A DNA stretch of 50,263 bases from an uncultured Clostridia bacterium (GCA_947628115.1 CANQYS010000005.1:1-50263); one strand, 5' to 3'. Counted from the first letter of the stretch, positions 1-10,600 are shown. Notes: generated by a model from the sequence alone, not told the origin. Numbers and translations are program-made.

Positions 1-206
1 TTTACAAAAATATACATTTAGGGTGAAATATTCGCTTACAAAGTTCTAAGGTGATATTATCATAAATTAAATACAATCAGAGCATTGATAATTTGCAATA
101 TTATGTAAAATATGATATAATTATATATGATGAACCGTTTTTACTCCGTTTCATCAGTAGAAAAAAGCAACAAAGAAGGCGTTATTACGCAAGGAGGAAA
201 AAAGTT

Positions 207-596
207 ATGTCAAAAAAAGTTCGTTACAATGGTGGCACAGATAGTTATTATAGTTGTTCCAAACCTACCAAATTGGTTGTAGGTAAGGAATACGAGGTTG
301 TTTTTTCAAGAGATCATGTCTTTCAGACTGATTATACCCTTAAAGGTATCGATGGAGAATTCGATTCTCTATGGTTTGATGAAGTTCCTTCCGAAGATAA
401 GATCTATATGGTTGCTACTGCTCAAGAAGTTCCTGTGATTAACAATCGTTTCACTTGCTACTATATTGAGTTTTTCAATGGTAAACCTAAGCCCCGTCGT
501 ATAGTTACAAGCCCCGTCAAAGAAATCAACTATATGGGAAACAGTATCTACCAGGTAACTACTCACAATAGTGTCTACATTGTGAATGTGGACTAA
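207..596 (+). CDS. Hypothetical small soluble protein (129 aa)
   Basis: I do not recognise the family. The start at 207 is chosen because AAGGAGG (191-197) lies nine bases upstream; a longer open frame from 93 has no such signal. The protein is rich in Tyr, Val and charged residues, begins MSKKVRYNGGTDSYY, and has no membrane segment or signal peptide. Alternating polar/hydrophobic stretches suggest a small beta-rich fold (inference). It is a single-gene unit closed by a strong terminator at 618-654. It contains no CGG codon. Its base composition is less AT-rich than its neighbours, so an accessory origin is possible. Confidence 0.7.
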   Translation: MSKKVRYNGGTDSYYSCSKPTKLVVGKEYEVVFSRDHVFQTDYTLKGIDGEFDSLWFDEVPSEDKIYMVATAQEVPVINNRFTCYYIEFFNGKPKPRRIVTSPVKEINYMGNSIYQVTTHNSVYIVNVD

Positions 597-617
597 TGTA
601 TCAAAAAAGATATATCT

Positions 618-654
618 TTCTCTTACCACCTATTGGTGAGAGTTTTCTTTTTTA
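618..654 (+). terminator. Rho-independent terminator of the 207-596 gene
   Basis: The stem CTCTTACCA / TGGTGAGAG (620-642, with a G-T pair) is followed by TTTTCTTTTTT. Confidence 0.85.
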
Positions 655-938
655 ATTTATAAAAAATGTAAAAAGTGTAAATGTTAAATAAAACTGGGTT
701 CTTCCGCAATTTATGTGATTAATATTGCAGAAGAACCAAATCTACATTAAATTTTACAAAAGTTATAAAATATTTATTGTAATTTATTAAAATTCTGATA
801 TACTTTAATAAATTGATTGATATTTTTATCAATCATTAAGAGAATCAATGACGAGTTGTAAATATCTACGTCAATGGCACCAAAATATTTATGTAAGAAT
901 GAAGAAAAATCAATATATGGAGGTAAAGCACTTTCTTA
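655..938. other. Intergenic region with two hairpins
   Basis: No gene is visible here. A 14-bp inverted repeat with one mismatch lies at 697-710/724-737 (GGTTCTTCCGCAAT and its complement). It has no T-tract on the plus strand, so it is not an obvious terminator. A second, AT-rich hairpin lies at about 812-836. The 120 bases before the rluD-like gene are probably its leader. I could not match a known riboswitch. Confidence 0.4.
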
Positions 939-1826
939 GTGTTTATTTTTATGGAATTAAAATATATTATAGATACCTTGTCCAATTATACAAATGTTAG
1001 ACAAGTTTTAAAGAATGAATTTAATATGTCAAATAGATTAATTAGTAAATTAAAACAAAATAAATTAATCTATTTAAATGATGAAGAAACTTATTTAGAT
1101 AAAATACTATCTATAGGTGATACTGTAAAATGTATTATTAATTTTAATGAATCTTCTGAAAATATTATTCCCTCAAAAATGAATCTAGAAATTATATATG
1201 AAGATGATTATTTTTTAGTAGTAAATAAACCTTGTAATATAGCAGTTCATCCCTCAATTTTACATTATAACAATAGTTTATCTAATGGTGTTAAAGACTA
1301 TTTTGAAAACATTGGTTTAAATAGAAAAATTAGGCCTGTAAACAGATTAGATAGAGATACAACCGGTATTGTTATATTTGCTAAGAATGAATATATACAA
1401 GAATGTCTTATAAAACAAATGCAATTTAAAACTTTTTATAAAGAATATATAGCAATATTAGAAGGAATAATAGATAAAGATAAAGGAACAATTGATGCCC
1501 CAATTGCCAGAAAAAATGGTAGCATAATTGAAAGATGTATTGATAAAAATGGGGCAAAAGCAATTACACATTATGAAGTAATAAAGAAAGAAAATAATTT
1601 ATCCTTAGTAAAATTCGTATTAGAAACTGGAAGAACCCATCAAATTAGGGTACATTCAAAATATATAAATCATCCAATTTTAGGAGATACCTTATATGGA
1701 GATGAATCGCAATTAATTGATAGGCAAGCTCTTCATTGTTATAAAATATCATTTATTCATCCAATTACTAAAAAGCAACTAAAAATTATTGCTCCATTGC
1801 CTAACGATATGAGAAAAATTTTTTAA
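939..1826 (+). CDS. RluD-family 23S rRNA pseudouridine synthase
   Basis: This protein isomerises specific uridines to pseudouridine, most likely in 23S rRNA. It has an S4-like RNA-binding region at residues 15-70, then the catalytic domain with the RLDRDTTG signature around residue 137 (the Asp is the nucleophile) and GRTHQIRVH further on. The 295-aa length is typical of RluA/RluD proteins. The start is uncertain: GTG at 939 is 15 bases after GGAGG (919-923), while ATG at 951 is even further away. The RluD/RluC/RluA subtype cannot be fixed from sequence alone. Confidence 0.88.
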   Translation: MFIFMELKYIIDTLSNYTNVRQVLKNEFNMSNRLISKLKQNKLIYLNDEETYLDKILSIGDTVKCIINFNESSENIIPSKMNLEIIYEDDYFLVVNKPCNIAVHPSILHYNNSLSNGVKDYFENIGLNRKIRPVNRLDRDTTGIVIFAKNEYIQECLIKQMQFKTFYKEYIAILEGIIDKDKGTIDAPIARKNGSIIERCIDKNGAKAITHYEVIKKENNLSLVKFVLETGRTHQIRVHSKYINHPILGDTLYGDESQLIDRQALHCYKISFIHPITKKQLKIIAPLPNDMRKIF

Positions 1827-1842
1827 ACAAACTTTTTTTCTT

Positions 1843-1957
1843 TTTTCGGACGGACTAATTTTAGACTTTTCGTTTTTTCAAACGAAAAGTCTAAAATTAG
1901 TCCGTCCGGAAAAGGAAAAAAAGGCCAAATTTAGTCCGTCCGGAAAAGGAAAAAAGC
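1843..1957. repeat. GGACGGAC palindromic repeat, full hairpin plus partial tandem copy
   Basis: There is a perfect 29-bp inverted repeat (1847-1875 and 1880-1908) around a 4-base loop, built on CGGACGGACTAATTTTAG. A partial second copy follows at 1927-1957 (AATTTAGTCCGTCCGGAAAAGG). The same core is the inverted repeat at 22084-22176. The GC-rich core stands out in this AT-rich sequence. Read on the minus strand, each unit continues from a T-tract of the TTTTTTCCTTTT type, right after the rnpB terminator. Confidence 0.85.
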
Positions 1958-1976
1958 CTCCACTTTTTGGAGACAA
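1951..1976 (-). terminator. rnpB: rnpB terminator
   Basis: On the minus strand, TCTCCAAAAAGTGGAG forms a hairpin (about 1958-1973) followed by GCTTTTTT. It lies just after the RNase P RNA 3' end. Confidence 0.8.
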
Positions 1977-1985
1977 TTTTGGTTT

Positions 1986-2423
1986 AAGTAAATCTATAAG
2001 CCGGGTTCTGTTTAAAACAGTCATTTATCTAGAATATATATTACTATATATCTCAAGCCACCAGTTTAAGAAGATGACGAGCAGTCTTTGCCTTCTTATA
2101 TTTAGGTGTTGCTCCAGATGGGGTTTACACAGGCCAAATATGTCACCATATTTGCGGTAAGCTCTTACCTCACCTTTTCACCCTTACCGTGCTAGAGATT
2201 AGAAATTAGAAATTAGAGGTTAGAGATTAGAGATTAAAAAAATATTTTATTCTAAAAAAATTCTAACTTCTAATTTCTAATCTCTAGCACGGCGGTTATT
2301 TTCTGTTGCACTTTCCTTAAGGTTTCCCTCACTGGACGTTATCCAGCATCATTGCTCTGTGGAGCCCGGACTTTCCTCATATAGGACCTTGCGGTATCTA
2401 CACGCGACTGTTCAATTTACTCT
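1986..2423 (-). ncRNA. rnpB: RNase P RNA component
   Basis: This is the catalytic RNA of RNase P, which trims tRNA 5' ends. Read on the minus strand it has the conserved 5' part GAGGAAAGTCCGGGCTCC, the central GTCCAGTGAGGGAAACC and GGAAAGTGCAACAGAAA segments, AACCGCC...GGTAAGGGTGAAAAGGTG, and the universal 3' end ACAGAACCCGGCTTATAG. Ends are approximate: 5' from the promoter at 2430-2458, 3' just before the terminator. Helix P12 is enlarged by degenerate repeats (2190-2291). Confidence 0.95.
2190..2291. repeat. Short degenerate repeats forming an extended RNase P helix P12
   Basis: Both arms consist of repeats of the type TTAGAGA/TTAGAAA (2191-2235 and 2252-2288). They base-pair into a long hairpin exactly between the conserved ACCGCC and GGTAAGGGTG segments of rnpB, which is the variable P12 position. 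A related repeat is found inside valS (20213-20252). Confidence 0.8.
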
Positions 2424-2429
2424 ATTTAT

Positions 2430-2458
2430 ATTTTACTCACATTTATTTAAAAAGTCAA
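2430..2458 (-). promoter_or_regulatory. rnpB promoter
   Basis: On the minus strand, TTGACT, 17 bases, then TAAAAT. The predicted start of transcription is near 2423. Confidence 0.75.
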
Positions 2459-2509
2459 TATACTTACATTATCAAAAAATATATAGTTTTCGTACTAGTA
2501 AAAGTTATT

Positions 2510-3421
2510 TTATAAAGTATTAATGCTTTCTATTAAATTTTTATATTTCACATAAAATAATTTTTTATCCTTATATGATAAAGAATTTTGTAATTCTTTC
2601 ATTAATACATATGTTTTATTAACTTTATACTCTTTATCTTTAATATAATCTATATCATTTGTTATATTTCTATATGTTTTTTCTGCTTCCGCCATATTAC
2701 TTTCCATTCCAGTCCAATCATCTTGTTCTGCAAGTGAATAAGCATTTATTACATATGATTTTACTTGCTTTATATTTTGTGTGCTATTTTGTGCAGATAT
2801 TCCACTTTCGTATTTTGGTATATATGAATATAATTTTGCGATATTTGTTAATGCGCTAGCTTTATCTTCATTTTTTATACTTAAAATACAATCATCTATG
2901 GTAGCACTAAATGCAAGTATGTCATTATTATCTACATTTAGACTTGATAAATCTAATATAACTATTCCCCAAGCTTCATTTATTGTTTCTATTTCATTTT
3001 TTATTGTAGTCCAATCAATATCATTTTCGTTTGAATCCAAAACACTATTTACCTGCATTTGCATTGTTGTTACTTTATTATTTTCTGTATCACTTCCACC
3101 TTGACTACTGGATTCCTTTTGTTGGCCACTTGATTCTCCTCCACCTTGAGATGAACCACCTTGACCACTACTGCCTTCTGAAGATCCATTTGTTTCTTCT
3201 TGTCCCAAAGTTACTTCTTCTGAAGTTAATGTATAATTTTGTAATTCTATATTATTTAAATTATTAGATATACTAACAATTTGTGTATCTAAATAATCTA
3301 GTTCTTGAGTTACCTTTGATTTTGTATCTTCAGCTGTAGAATTATTGTTACATCCTACTAAACCAAATATAATTAATATACAAATAAATATAATTATAAA
3401 AATTTTTTTGTATTTTATCAT
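2510..3421 (-). CDS. Predicted lipoprotein with Ser/Gly/Gln-rich linker
   Basis: The 303-aa protein starts with a hydrophobic signal (about residues 7-22) ending in the lipobox LVGC, with Cys24 as the probable lipidation site. It should be tethered to the outer face of the membrane. A low-complexity Ser/Gly/Gln/Glu linker covers about residues 78-110. The C-terminal part is helical and polar, with no recognised enzyme motif. AAGGTG precedes the ATG. The single CGG triplet (2689) is out of frame (GCG GAA) and harmless. Function unknown; a cell-envelope helical-bundle role is only inference. Confidence 0.8.
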   Translation of the reverse strand: MIKYKKIFIIIFICILIIFGLVGCNNNSTAEDTKSKVTQELDYLDTQIVSISNNLNNIELQNYTLTSEEVTLGQEETNGSSEGSSGQGGSSQGGGESSGQQKESSSQGGSDTENNKVTTMQMQVNSVLDSNENDIDWTTIKNEIETINEAWGIVILDLSSLNVDNNDILAFSATIDDCILSIKNEDKASALTNIAKLYSYIPKYESGISAQNSTQNIKQVKSYVINAYSLAEQDDWTGMESNMAEAEKTYRNITNDIDYIKDKEYKVNKTYVLMKELQNSLSYKDKKLFYVKYKNLIESINTL

Positions 3422-3525
3422 TAATTATCACCTTGGAATATTATTTCCAATTAATTAACATTTATTCTCTTGAATAACATTATAAATATTTGAAATACTA
3501 TTTATATCTAAATGGAGGTCTAATT

Positions 3526-3807
3526 GTGAGTGTTATTGTTAACCTATACAGCAAAAAAAATAATGAAATTTCCAGATTTCTAAATAGCTATGATAAAAAT
3601 ACTTTAATTAGTAAAAACATATTAGAATGGAAAAAAGAATTTAATAATCCTATAGAAATATCTGATATTATTGGTGTTTTTATAGATAACAATGATAAAT
3701 TTGATATAAATATGTGGATTTCATTAGATGATGATTTTTATATCAATGTAACTAATCACAATGCAGATAAAATAATAAGATACCTATTTGAAAGGTATCC
3801 CTACTAA
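3526..3807 (+). CDS. Hypothetical protein (93 aa)
   Basis: The GTG start at 3526 is supported by TGGAGG (3513-3518) eight bases upstream; an earlier in-frame TTG at 3490 lacks a ribosome site. The protein is small, soluble and acidic in its second half, with DIIGVFIDNNDKFDINMW and DDDFYINV segments. No family recognised. Its stop is 3 bases from the stop of the convergent zinc-ribbon gene. Confidence 0.65.
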   Translation: MSVIVNLYSKKNNEISRFLNSYDKNTLISKNILEWKKEFNNPIEISDIIGVFIDNNDKFDINMWISLDDDFYINVTNHNADKIIRYLFERYPY

Positions 3808-3810
3808 TTT

Positions 3811-4272
3811 TTACTCTTCATTTTTTTCTTCTAATTCTTTTTTAACAATTTCCGCTTCTTTTTCATTTTCTGGAGCAATATCTGATTCATTTAATTTTTC
3901 TTCTGCTTTCTCAAATACAGTCTTTTCTTCTGTTTGCTTTTCTCCACATTTTGAGCAAAATTTAGCATCATCTTCTATTTCAGCAAAACACTTTTTACAC
4001 ATTTTCTTGTGGTTTAATATTAATATTTCCTTTCTTGCTTTATCTATTTTCTTAGAAAGTTCATCTATTTTTAAACAATCATCCTTTACAAATTCTTTTA
4101 AATCTATTTGTTCTTCTCTTACATGGCTTTCATATACTTTTTTTCCTATCTTTTCGTATAACTCCTTAATATTTTCCTTATTTTCATTTATACTCATTTT
4201 TAACTTGGTTTCTTTTGCTATTTTACTTGTTGCCTGAGTTGTTTTTTTACCTATATCACTAAAAAAACTCAT
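3811..4272 (-). CDS. Zinc-ribbon protein with coiled-coil N-terminus
   Basis: The 153-aa protein has an N-terminal charged helical region (residues 1-90, probably coiled coil). A zinc ribbon follows at about 93-115, with paired CKKC and CSKC motifs, then a very acidic Glu/Lys tail. It has no membrane segment. The ribosome site AAGGAGG lies before the ATG. Such proteins are common in Clostridia, but the molecular role is unknown. One out-of-frame CGGA (3852, GCG GAA) does not disturb the frame. Confidence 0.75.
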   Translation of the reverse strand: MSFFSDIGKKTTQATSKIAKETKLKMSINENKENIKELYEKIGKKVYESHVREEQIDLKEFVKDDCLKIDELSKKIDKARKEILILNHKKMCKKCFAEIEDDAKFCSKCGEKQTEEKTVFEKAEEKLNESDIAPENEKEAEIVKKELEEKNEE

Positions 4273-4346
4273 TAGTTTCCTCCTTAAAATTAAATTACAA
4301 TTTTGTATATTTTAAAAATATTTTTACCACTTTTTTATAAAATATT

Positions 4347-5334
4347 CTAATCTTCTTGCTTTGCCTCTCTTGTCATTAATTGTACAACTGCATCTTTAGA
4401 ATTTAAATTATTATATAGAATATTGTAAATACTATCAACAATTGGCATTTCTACATTATATTTTTTTGATAATTCATAAGCAATTTCTATATTATCAATT
4501 GCTTCAATCGTCATTCCTATTTCTTTTTTTACTTCATCTATTTTCTTTCCTTTACCTAATAATATCCCAGCTCTCCTATTTCTGCTATGATTACTCATAC
4601 ATGTTACTATTAAGTCTCCGAAGTCCTGTTAAACCATAAATAGTCTTTAATTCTCCTCCCATTTTAATGCATAATTTTGCCATTTCCGAAAGGCCTCTTG
4701 TTATTAATGCAGCAAATGTATTATCTCCTAATTCTAATCCAGTAATAATTCCGCTACATAAAGCAATTATATTCTTTAATGCTCCTCCTAATTCTGCTCC
4801 TTTTAAGTCATTTGATTTATATATTCGTAAATTTTCATTCATAAATGTTTTTTGAACTGTTTCTAATACTTCTTCATCTTTAGAAGCTATAACCAAAGCA
4901 GTTGGTATTCCTATAGATACTTCCTCTGCATGACTTGGTCCCGATAATCCTCCAATTTTTGAATTAGGTAATTCTTCTTGAACTACTTCATTTAATGTAT
5001 ATAATGTATTTTTTTCAAACCCTTTTGAACAAATTATTATTAATTGTGTTGTAATGTATTTTTTACTTTTCATCAGTGTTTCTCTAACTGCTTTAGATGG
5101 CGTTGCTATTAATATCATTTCACTTTTTTGTATAGCTTCTTCAAAATTTGTTGTACAAACAATATTATTTGGTACATTTACATTAGGTAAAAATTTACAT
5201 TTCCTTTCATTATTAATAATATCTGCTTCCTCTTTTAAATATGACCATATTTTTATATTATTTCCTAATTTTGCTAAATGTATTCCTAGTGCTGTTCCCC
5301 AACTTCCACTACCTAATATGCATATATTTTTCAT
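4347..5334 (-). CDS. gpsA: Glycerol-3-phosphate dehydrogenase [NAD(P)+], with internal +1 recoding
   Basis: GpsA reduces dihydroxyacetone phosphate to sn-glycerol-3-phosphate for phospholipid synthesis; plsY, the acyltransferase using that product, is the next gene upstream. The N-terminal Rossmann motif GSGSWGTALG is at residues 8-17, and the KGFE and LSGPSHAEE active-site regions follow. The frame breaks after codon 238: TTA ACA GGA CTT CGG AGA would give LRRLNSNM and a stop. Skipping one C (4620) gives GL-GDLIVTCMSNHSRNR, the expected family sequence, through to the stop at 4347. The recoded protein is 328 aa, normal for GpsA. Confidence 0.93.
4617..4620 (-). other. CGGA +1 recoding site in gpsA
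   Basis: Codons read ...GGA CTT | CGG A. Skipping C4620 puts GGA (Gly239) in frame in the conserved GxGDLIVTC motif. Confidence 0.88.
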
Positions 5335-5362
5335 TTGTTTTTTCCTTTCTGCTCTGTAAAAT

Positions 5363-5508
5363 AAATTGTAGTTTGTAGGGATAAATTCATTTTCAAATCT
5401 GTAGGGGCAGATTCCATATCTGCCCGGAATTATTTATTGTTTTTCGGGCGGAAATTGATTCCGCCCCTACAACGTTTGCAATTAATTCGTTCACATAAAC
5501 TACAATTT
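5363..5508. repeat. Short palindromic element with AAATTGTAGTTT inverted ends
   Basis: Ends 5363-5374 and 5497-5508 are 12-bp perfect inverted repeats. Inside, GTAGGGGC at about 5401 pairs with GCCCCTAC at about 5472. Two nested hairpins of GGGCAGAT/ATCTGCCC and GGGCGGAA/TTCCGCCC type are visible. There is no reading frame. The same terminal sequence bounds the 444-bp element at 13106-13549. It occupies most of the gpsA-plsY gap. Confidence 0.75.
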
Positions 5509-6122
5509 TATTTTTTAAAACTTAATTTGTTCTCTGTTCCAGTTTTTAATCTTTTTAAATTTTCTCTATGATTAAATATTACCAATAATGTAATAAAAAT
5601 ACTTATAATTATAGTAGGAAACTCAATATTTCCCATAAATACTGTAAGTATCGGAAACAAAATTGCAGACAAAATTGATCCTACTGATACCATCTTAGTA
5701 AATGCAATTATTATCAATGCAAAAATTAAACATATTAATCCAATTTTCCAATTTAGTGTTATTAATACTCCTAATGCTGTTGCAACACCTTTACCTCCTC
5801 TAAATTCAAAGAAAATAGGAAAAGTATGACCAAGTATTGCAAAGAAACCCGCTAAATAGTTTAATGTTTGAGCATTTACATTTGTCCATATCTTACTAGC
5901 AATAATTGCAATAACTACTGCTAAAATACCCTTTAATATATCACATACAAGTGTTAGTGCAGCAACTTTTTTTCCCACTGTTCTTAAAACATTTGTTGCT
6001 CCAGCATTTTTACTTCCTTTATCTCGTACATCAAATCCTGCAAATTTTCTACTAAATATTACTGAAAAACTTATGCTTCCAATAAAATAAGCTATTATTG
6101 AAACAAATACATATACTAACAT
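5508..6122 (-). CDS. plsY: Glycerol-3-phosphate acyltransferase PlsY
   Basis: This integral membrane enzyme transfers an acyl group from acyl-phosphate to glycerol-3-phosphate, the first step of phospholipid synthesis. Hallmarks are GSISFSVIFSR near the N-terminus, the DKGSKNAGATNVLR motif (residues 35-48), GHTFPIFFEFRGGKGVATALG in the middle and FNHRENLKRL near the end. Length (204 aa) and the five or so hydrophobic segments are typical. It sits with gpsA, which makes its substrate. Confidence 0.95.
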   Translation of the reverse strand: MLVYVFVSIIAYFIGSISFSVIFSRKFAGFDVRDKGSKNAGATNVLRTVGKKVAALTLVCDILKGILAVVIAIIASKIWTNVNAQTLNYLAGFFAILGHTFPIFFEFRGGKGVATALGVLITLNWKIGLICLIFALIIIAFTKMVSVGSILSAILFPILTVFMGNIEFPTIIISIFITLLVIFNHRENLKRLKTGTENKLSFKK

Positions 6123-6159
6123 ATAAATTATCCTCCTATTTTTAAATCTATTTTTTACG

Positions 6160-7489
6160 CTATTCCCCTTTTTCTCTTGTTATTACCCTTATAGGTGTTC
6201 CCTCTAATGCAAAATTTGTCCTAATTTGATTTACTAAATATCTTTCATACGAAAAATGAAATAATTTTTTATTATTCACAAATATTACAAATGTTGGTGG
6301 TTTACTTGAACTTTGGGTTGCATATAAAATTTTAAGCCTCTTCCCTTTGTCCGTTGGTGGTTGTACAACAGCTATTGCTTCATTTATTACTTGATTTAGC
6401 ATTGCAGTTGACACTCTCATGGCATTATTTTCAGCTACTTTATTTATTAATTCAAATAATTTATCTACTCTCTGTCCTGTTTTAGCTGATATAAAAATAA
6501 TTGGGGCATATGTTAAATATCCTAATTTATTATATACTTCTTTAGTATATTTTTCCAAAGTTCCTGTTGTTTTTTCTACTTCATCCCATTTATTAATTAC
6601 TATAATAATTCCTTTACCAGCCTCATGTGCTTCTCCTGCAATTTTTGCATCTTGGTCTGTAACACCTTCATTTGCATCAATTAACATTAAACATACATCT
6701 GACCTTTCTATTGCTAGAAGGGACCTCATTATACTAAATTTTTCTATTGATTCCGAAATTTTGCTTTTTTTTCTAATTCCAGCAGTATCAATAAAATTAT
6801 ATTTACCTTTATTATTTTCAAAATACGAATCTATTGCATCTCTTGTAGTTCCAGCAATATTACTTACTATTACTCTATTTTCCCCTAAAATTTTATTAAC
6901 CAAAGAAGACTTGCCTACATTAGGTTTTCCGATTACTGCAACATTTATAATATCACTTTCTTCTTCATCATTACTTTTTTCAGGAAAGCATTCGTATATA
7001 GCATCTAAAACATCTCCAATTCCAAGAGCATTTGTAGATGATACTGGATATGGTTCTCCGAAGTCCTAAATTATAGAATTCATAAATATCATCTTTTGTT
7101 TTTCCTAAATTATCTGATTTATTACATACCAAAACAATATGTTTTTTTGATTTTTTTAGCATTAATGCTATTTCTTCATCTACTGCAGTTACACCTTGCT
7201 TTAAATCTGTAAGAAAAACTATTACATCTGCTATATTTATTGCAATATCGGCCTGTACTTTCATTTGAGATAAAATAACATCATCAGATTTAGGTTCAAT
7301 TCCTCCCGTATCTACTAATGTAAAATTTCTTCCTCTCCAATTTGCCTCCCCATATACTCTATCTCTTGTAACTCCAGGTTTATCCTCTACAATTGATAAT
7401 CTTTTGCCAATTATATAATTAAAAAAAGTTGATTTACCAACATTAGGTTTTCCAATTATTGCAACCATTGGTTTAGACATTTTTTTCAC
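6160..7489 (-). CDS. der: Ribosome-assembly GTPase Der (EngA), with internal +1 recoding
   Basis: Der has two tandem GTPase domains and a KH-like C-terminus, and is essential for 50S subunit assembly. The first P-loop GKPNVGKST is near residue 13, with DTGG and NKSD motifs. The second domain has [14 protein letters not shown] and NKWD. Between them the frame is broken after codon 143: AAT TTA GGA CTT CGG AGA. Skipping C7060 restores [14 protein letters not shown] and the frame runs to the stop at 6160. The recoded product is 442 aa, a normal Der length. Confidence 0.93.
7057..7060 (-). other. CGGA +1 recoding site in der
   Basis: ...GGA CTT | CGG A. Skipping C7060 gives GGA (Gly144) in the conserved GxGEP segment at the end of the first G domain. 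Confidence 0.88.
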
Positions 7490-7693
7490 CCTTTTCTTTT
7501 GCTTAATATTTTATATCATAAGCTTATTTTAGTCAAGATTAGAAATAAGTAAAGATATTTGAAACGTCATTAATGTTAATTCGTATTTTTAATATATTAA
7601 AAATATTTTAGCACTATGTAAAAATTATGCCTCAAAGCCATTATTAGCATTTCAAGTTATCACAGCAAATAAATTTTCTAGTAATAATTTAAT

Positions 7694-10600
7694 TTACTGT
7701 ATTATAATATTATCTTTTCCAACTATTTCTTTAAATTGTTCTAATATTTCACTTGTTAAATATATTGCACCACAAGGTAATAACTGTTCCCTATTTTTTA
7801 CTTTTACAACAATATTATTTTTATCTCCTGTAAAGAATTTTATTGCACCTCTTAACTTTGATTTTTGTTTTTCATCTATATTTGTTATATTTATTATTAA
7901 TGTTTTCGGGCGAACAGTGGCATCAGTCCCTACATTTTTAGAATTATTACTAGAGTTGTTTTGTTGCGTATCTGAATTAAATTCTGTTATACTGTTTGCT
8001 ACTATTTTTACATCATCATCTTCTCTAATACTTAATCTTCCTTCTATTAGTACAATATTCTCTTCTAGTAGTATATGTTGTGATTTACTATAACAACTAT
8101 CAAATACTATTATTTCTGTGCTTCCATACAAATCTTCTACTGTCATAAATGCCATTAGAGTATTCTTTTTGGTATATTTCTTTTTTATAGAATTTATAAT
8201 TCCTATATATTTTACTTGTTTTCCATCTAAACTTAAATCATTTTGTTCTTTTATTTGAATCATTTGTAAGGTATTTATAGTGCTTATTTTTTCTATTTGG
8301 CTTCTTAATTTTTCCAAAGGATGACCCGATATATATATTCCAAGCATTTCTTTTTCCATTGATAATAATTCTTTTTCTTCAAACTCTTTTAATGTAGTAA
8401 ATTTATACTTTATATTTTCTATTTTTTCATTTTCCGTTTGTCCTAAATCAAACATTGTTACTTGACCTTGCATTGTTTTTTTTGAGGTATCATTTATTGT
8501 ATCTATTATTTTTTCAAATGAAGCAAGAAGAGTATTTCTTGTTTGTTCAAATTCGTCAAAAGCCCCTGCTTTTATTAAACTTTCTATACATTTTTTATTT
8601 ACAGACTCTCCAGATATTCTTTCACAAAAATCTGTAAAACTTTTAAATTCTCCATTTTTATTTCGCTCTTTTACTATAGTATCTACTACTGCAATTCCAA
8701 CATTTTTTATACTTCCGAAGCCCAAATCTTATTTTGTTACCATTTACAGTAAACTTAGTATAGCTTTCGTTTATATCTGGTTTTAATATTTCTATTTTTA
8801 ATCTTTTACATTCATCTATATATTCTGGTACTTTATCCAAATTTCCTAAAAAACTATTTAATGTTGCTGCCATAAATTCTGTTGAATAATATGTTTTTAA
8901 ATATGCTGTTTGATATGCTACTACCGCATAAGCTGCAGCATGTGATTTATTAAATGCATATTTTGCAAATTCTGCCATTTCATCAAATATTTTATTAGCA
9001 GAATTTTCATCAATTCCATTTCTAACACAACCTGGTATTATTACATTTCCATTTTCATCTACTAAGCCATGTATAAAATTCTCTCTTTCTTTTGCCATTA
9101 CATCTAATTTTTTCTTTCCCATTGCACGTCTTACTAAATCTGCTCTTCCGAAGCGAATATCCTGCTAAATCTCTTACAATTTGCATAACTTGCTCTTGAT
9201 AAACCATACACCCATAAGTTACATTTAGTATTGGTTCTAGACTTGGATGTGTATATTCACTATGTTCTGGATTTAACTTATTTCTAATATATCTTGGTAT
9301 TTGGTCCATTGGTCCTGGTCTATATAGTGAAACACCAGCTATTATATCTTCCAAACTATCTGGTTTTAATTCTTTCATAAAGTTTGTCATACCTTGGCTT
9401 TCAAATTGAAAAACTCCAGAAGTATTTCCACTTCTCCAAGTTTCTTCAAATACTTTTTGATCATTCATATCTTTATCTATTTCTACTTCTATGCCCCTAC
9501 ATTCCTTTACTATTTTTATTGTATCTGCAATAACTGTAAGTGTACGAAGTCCTAAAAAGTCCATTTTTAACAAACCTAATTCTTCTAATGTTGTCATTAT
9601 AAATTGTGTTGATATTGTTCCCTCATTTACATATAGTGGAACATAAGAAATTACTGGGTCTTTTGTAATAACTATTCCGGCACGCATGTGTCGAAGCCTG
9701 TCTTGGCATTCCTTCTAACCCCATAGCAATATCTAATAATTTTTTTGTTTTCTCATCTTGTTCATATAACATTCCAAACTCTCTATTTTGTTCTAGCGCT
9801 TTTTTTATTGTTATATGTAATTCATTTGGTACCATTTTAGCAAGTTTATCTGCTTCTGCATAAGGTACATCTAAAGCTCTTGCAACATCTCTAATTACCA
9901 TCCTTGCAGACATTGTTCCAAATGTTATAATTTGTGAAACATGGTCTTTTCCATATTTTCTGCCAACATAATCTATTACTTCTTGTCTTCTTTCATAATC
10001 AAAGTCTATATCGAAATCTGGCATACTTATTCTTTCCGGATTTAAAAATCTCTCAAATAATAAATTATATTTTATAGGATCTATATCTGTAATTCTAAGT
10101 GCATATGCTACAATTGATCCTGCACCTGAGCCACGTCCTGGTCCTACACTTATTCCATTTGTTCTTGCATAATTAATAAAATCCCATACAATTAGAAAAT
10201 AGTCAACATATCCCATTTTTTCTATTACAGAAAGTTCATATTCAAATCGTTCTTTTATTTCTTCGCTAGGATTTTCTCCATATCTTCTAATTAAGCCATC
10301 TCTACTTAATTTTTTAAAATATTCACTATGGGTAGCAAATTCTACTGGTACTTCGTAATTTGGAAGTTTTGTATTTCCAAATTCAAAATCGACATTGCAT
10401 TTTTCTGCTATTTTAACAGTATTTTCTATAGCTTCTGGAATATTTTTAAAATATTCCATCATTTCTTCTGGAGATTTTAAATAGAACTCATCTGTTCCCA
10501 TTTTCATTCTATCTTCATCTGTCATTTTCTTACCAGTTTGTATACATAGTAATACTTCGTGATTATATGCATCTTCTTTTTTTAAATAATGTGCATCATT

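Noticed and set aside
93..206. Upstream extension of the first small gene
   Set aside because: There is no ribosome site before 93, while AAGGAGG precedes 207.
4617..4620. CTTCGG as a stable UUCG tetraloop stimulating frameshift
   Set aside because: Only one C-G pair closes the loop and the outer bases do not pair; four of nine sites lack CTT altogether.
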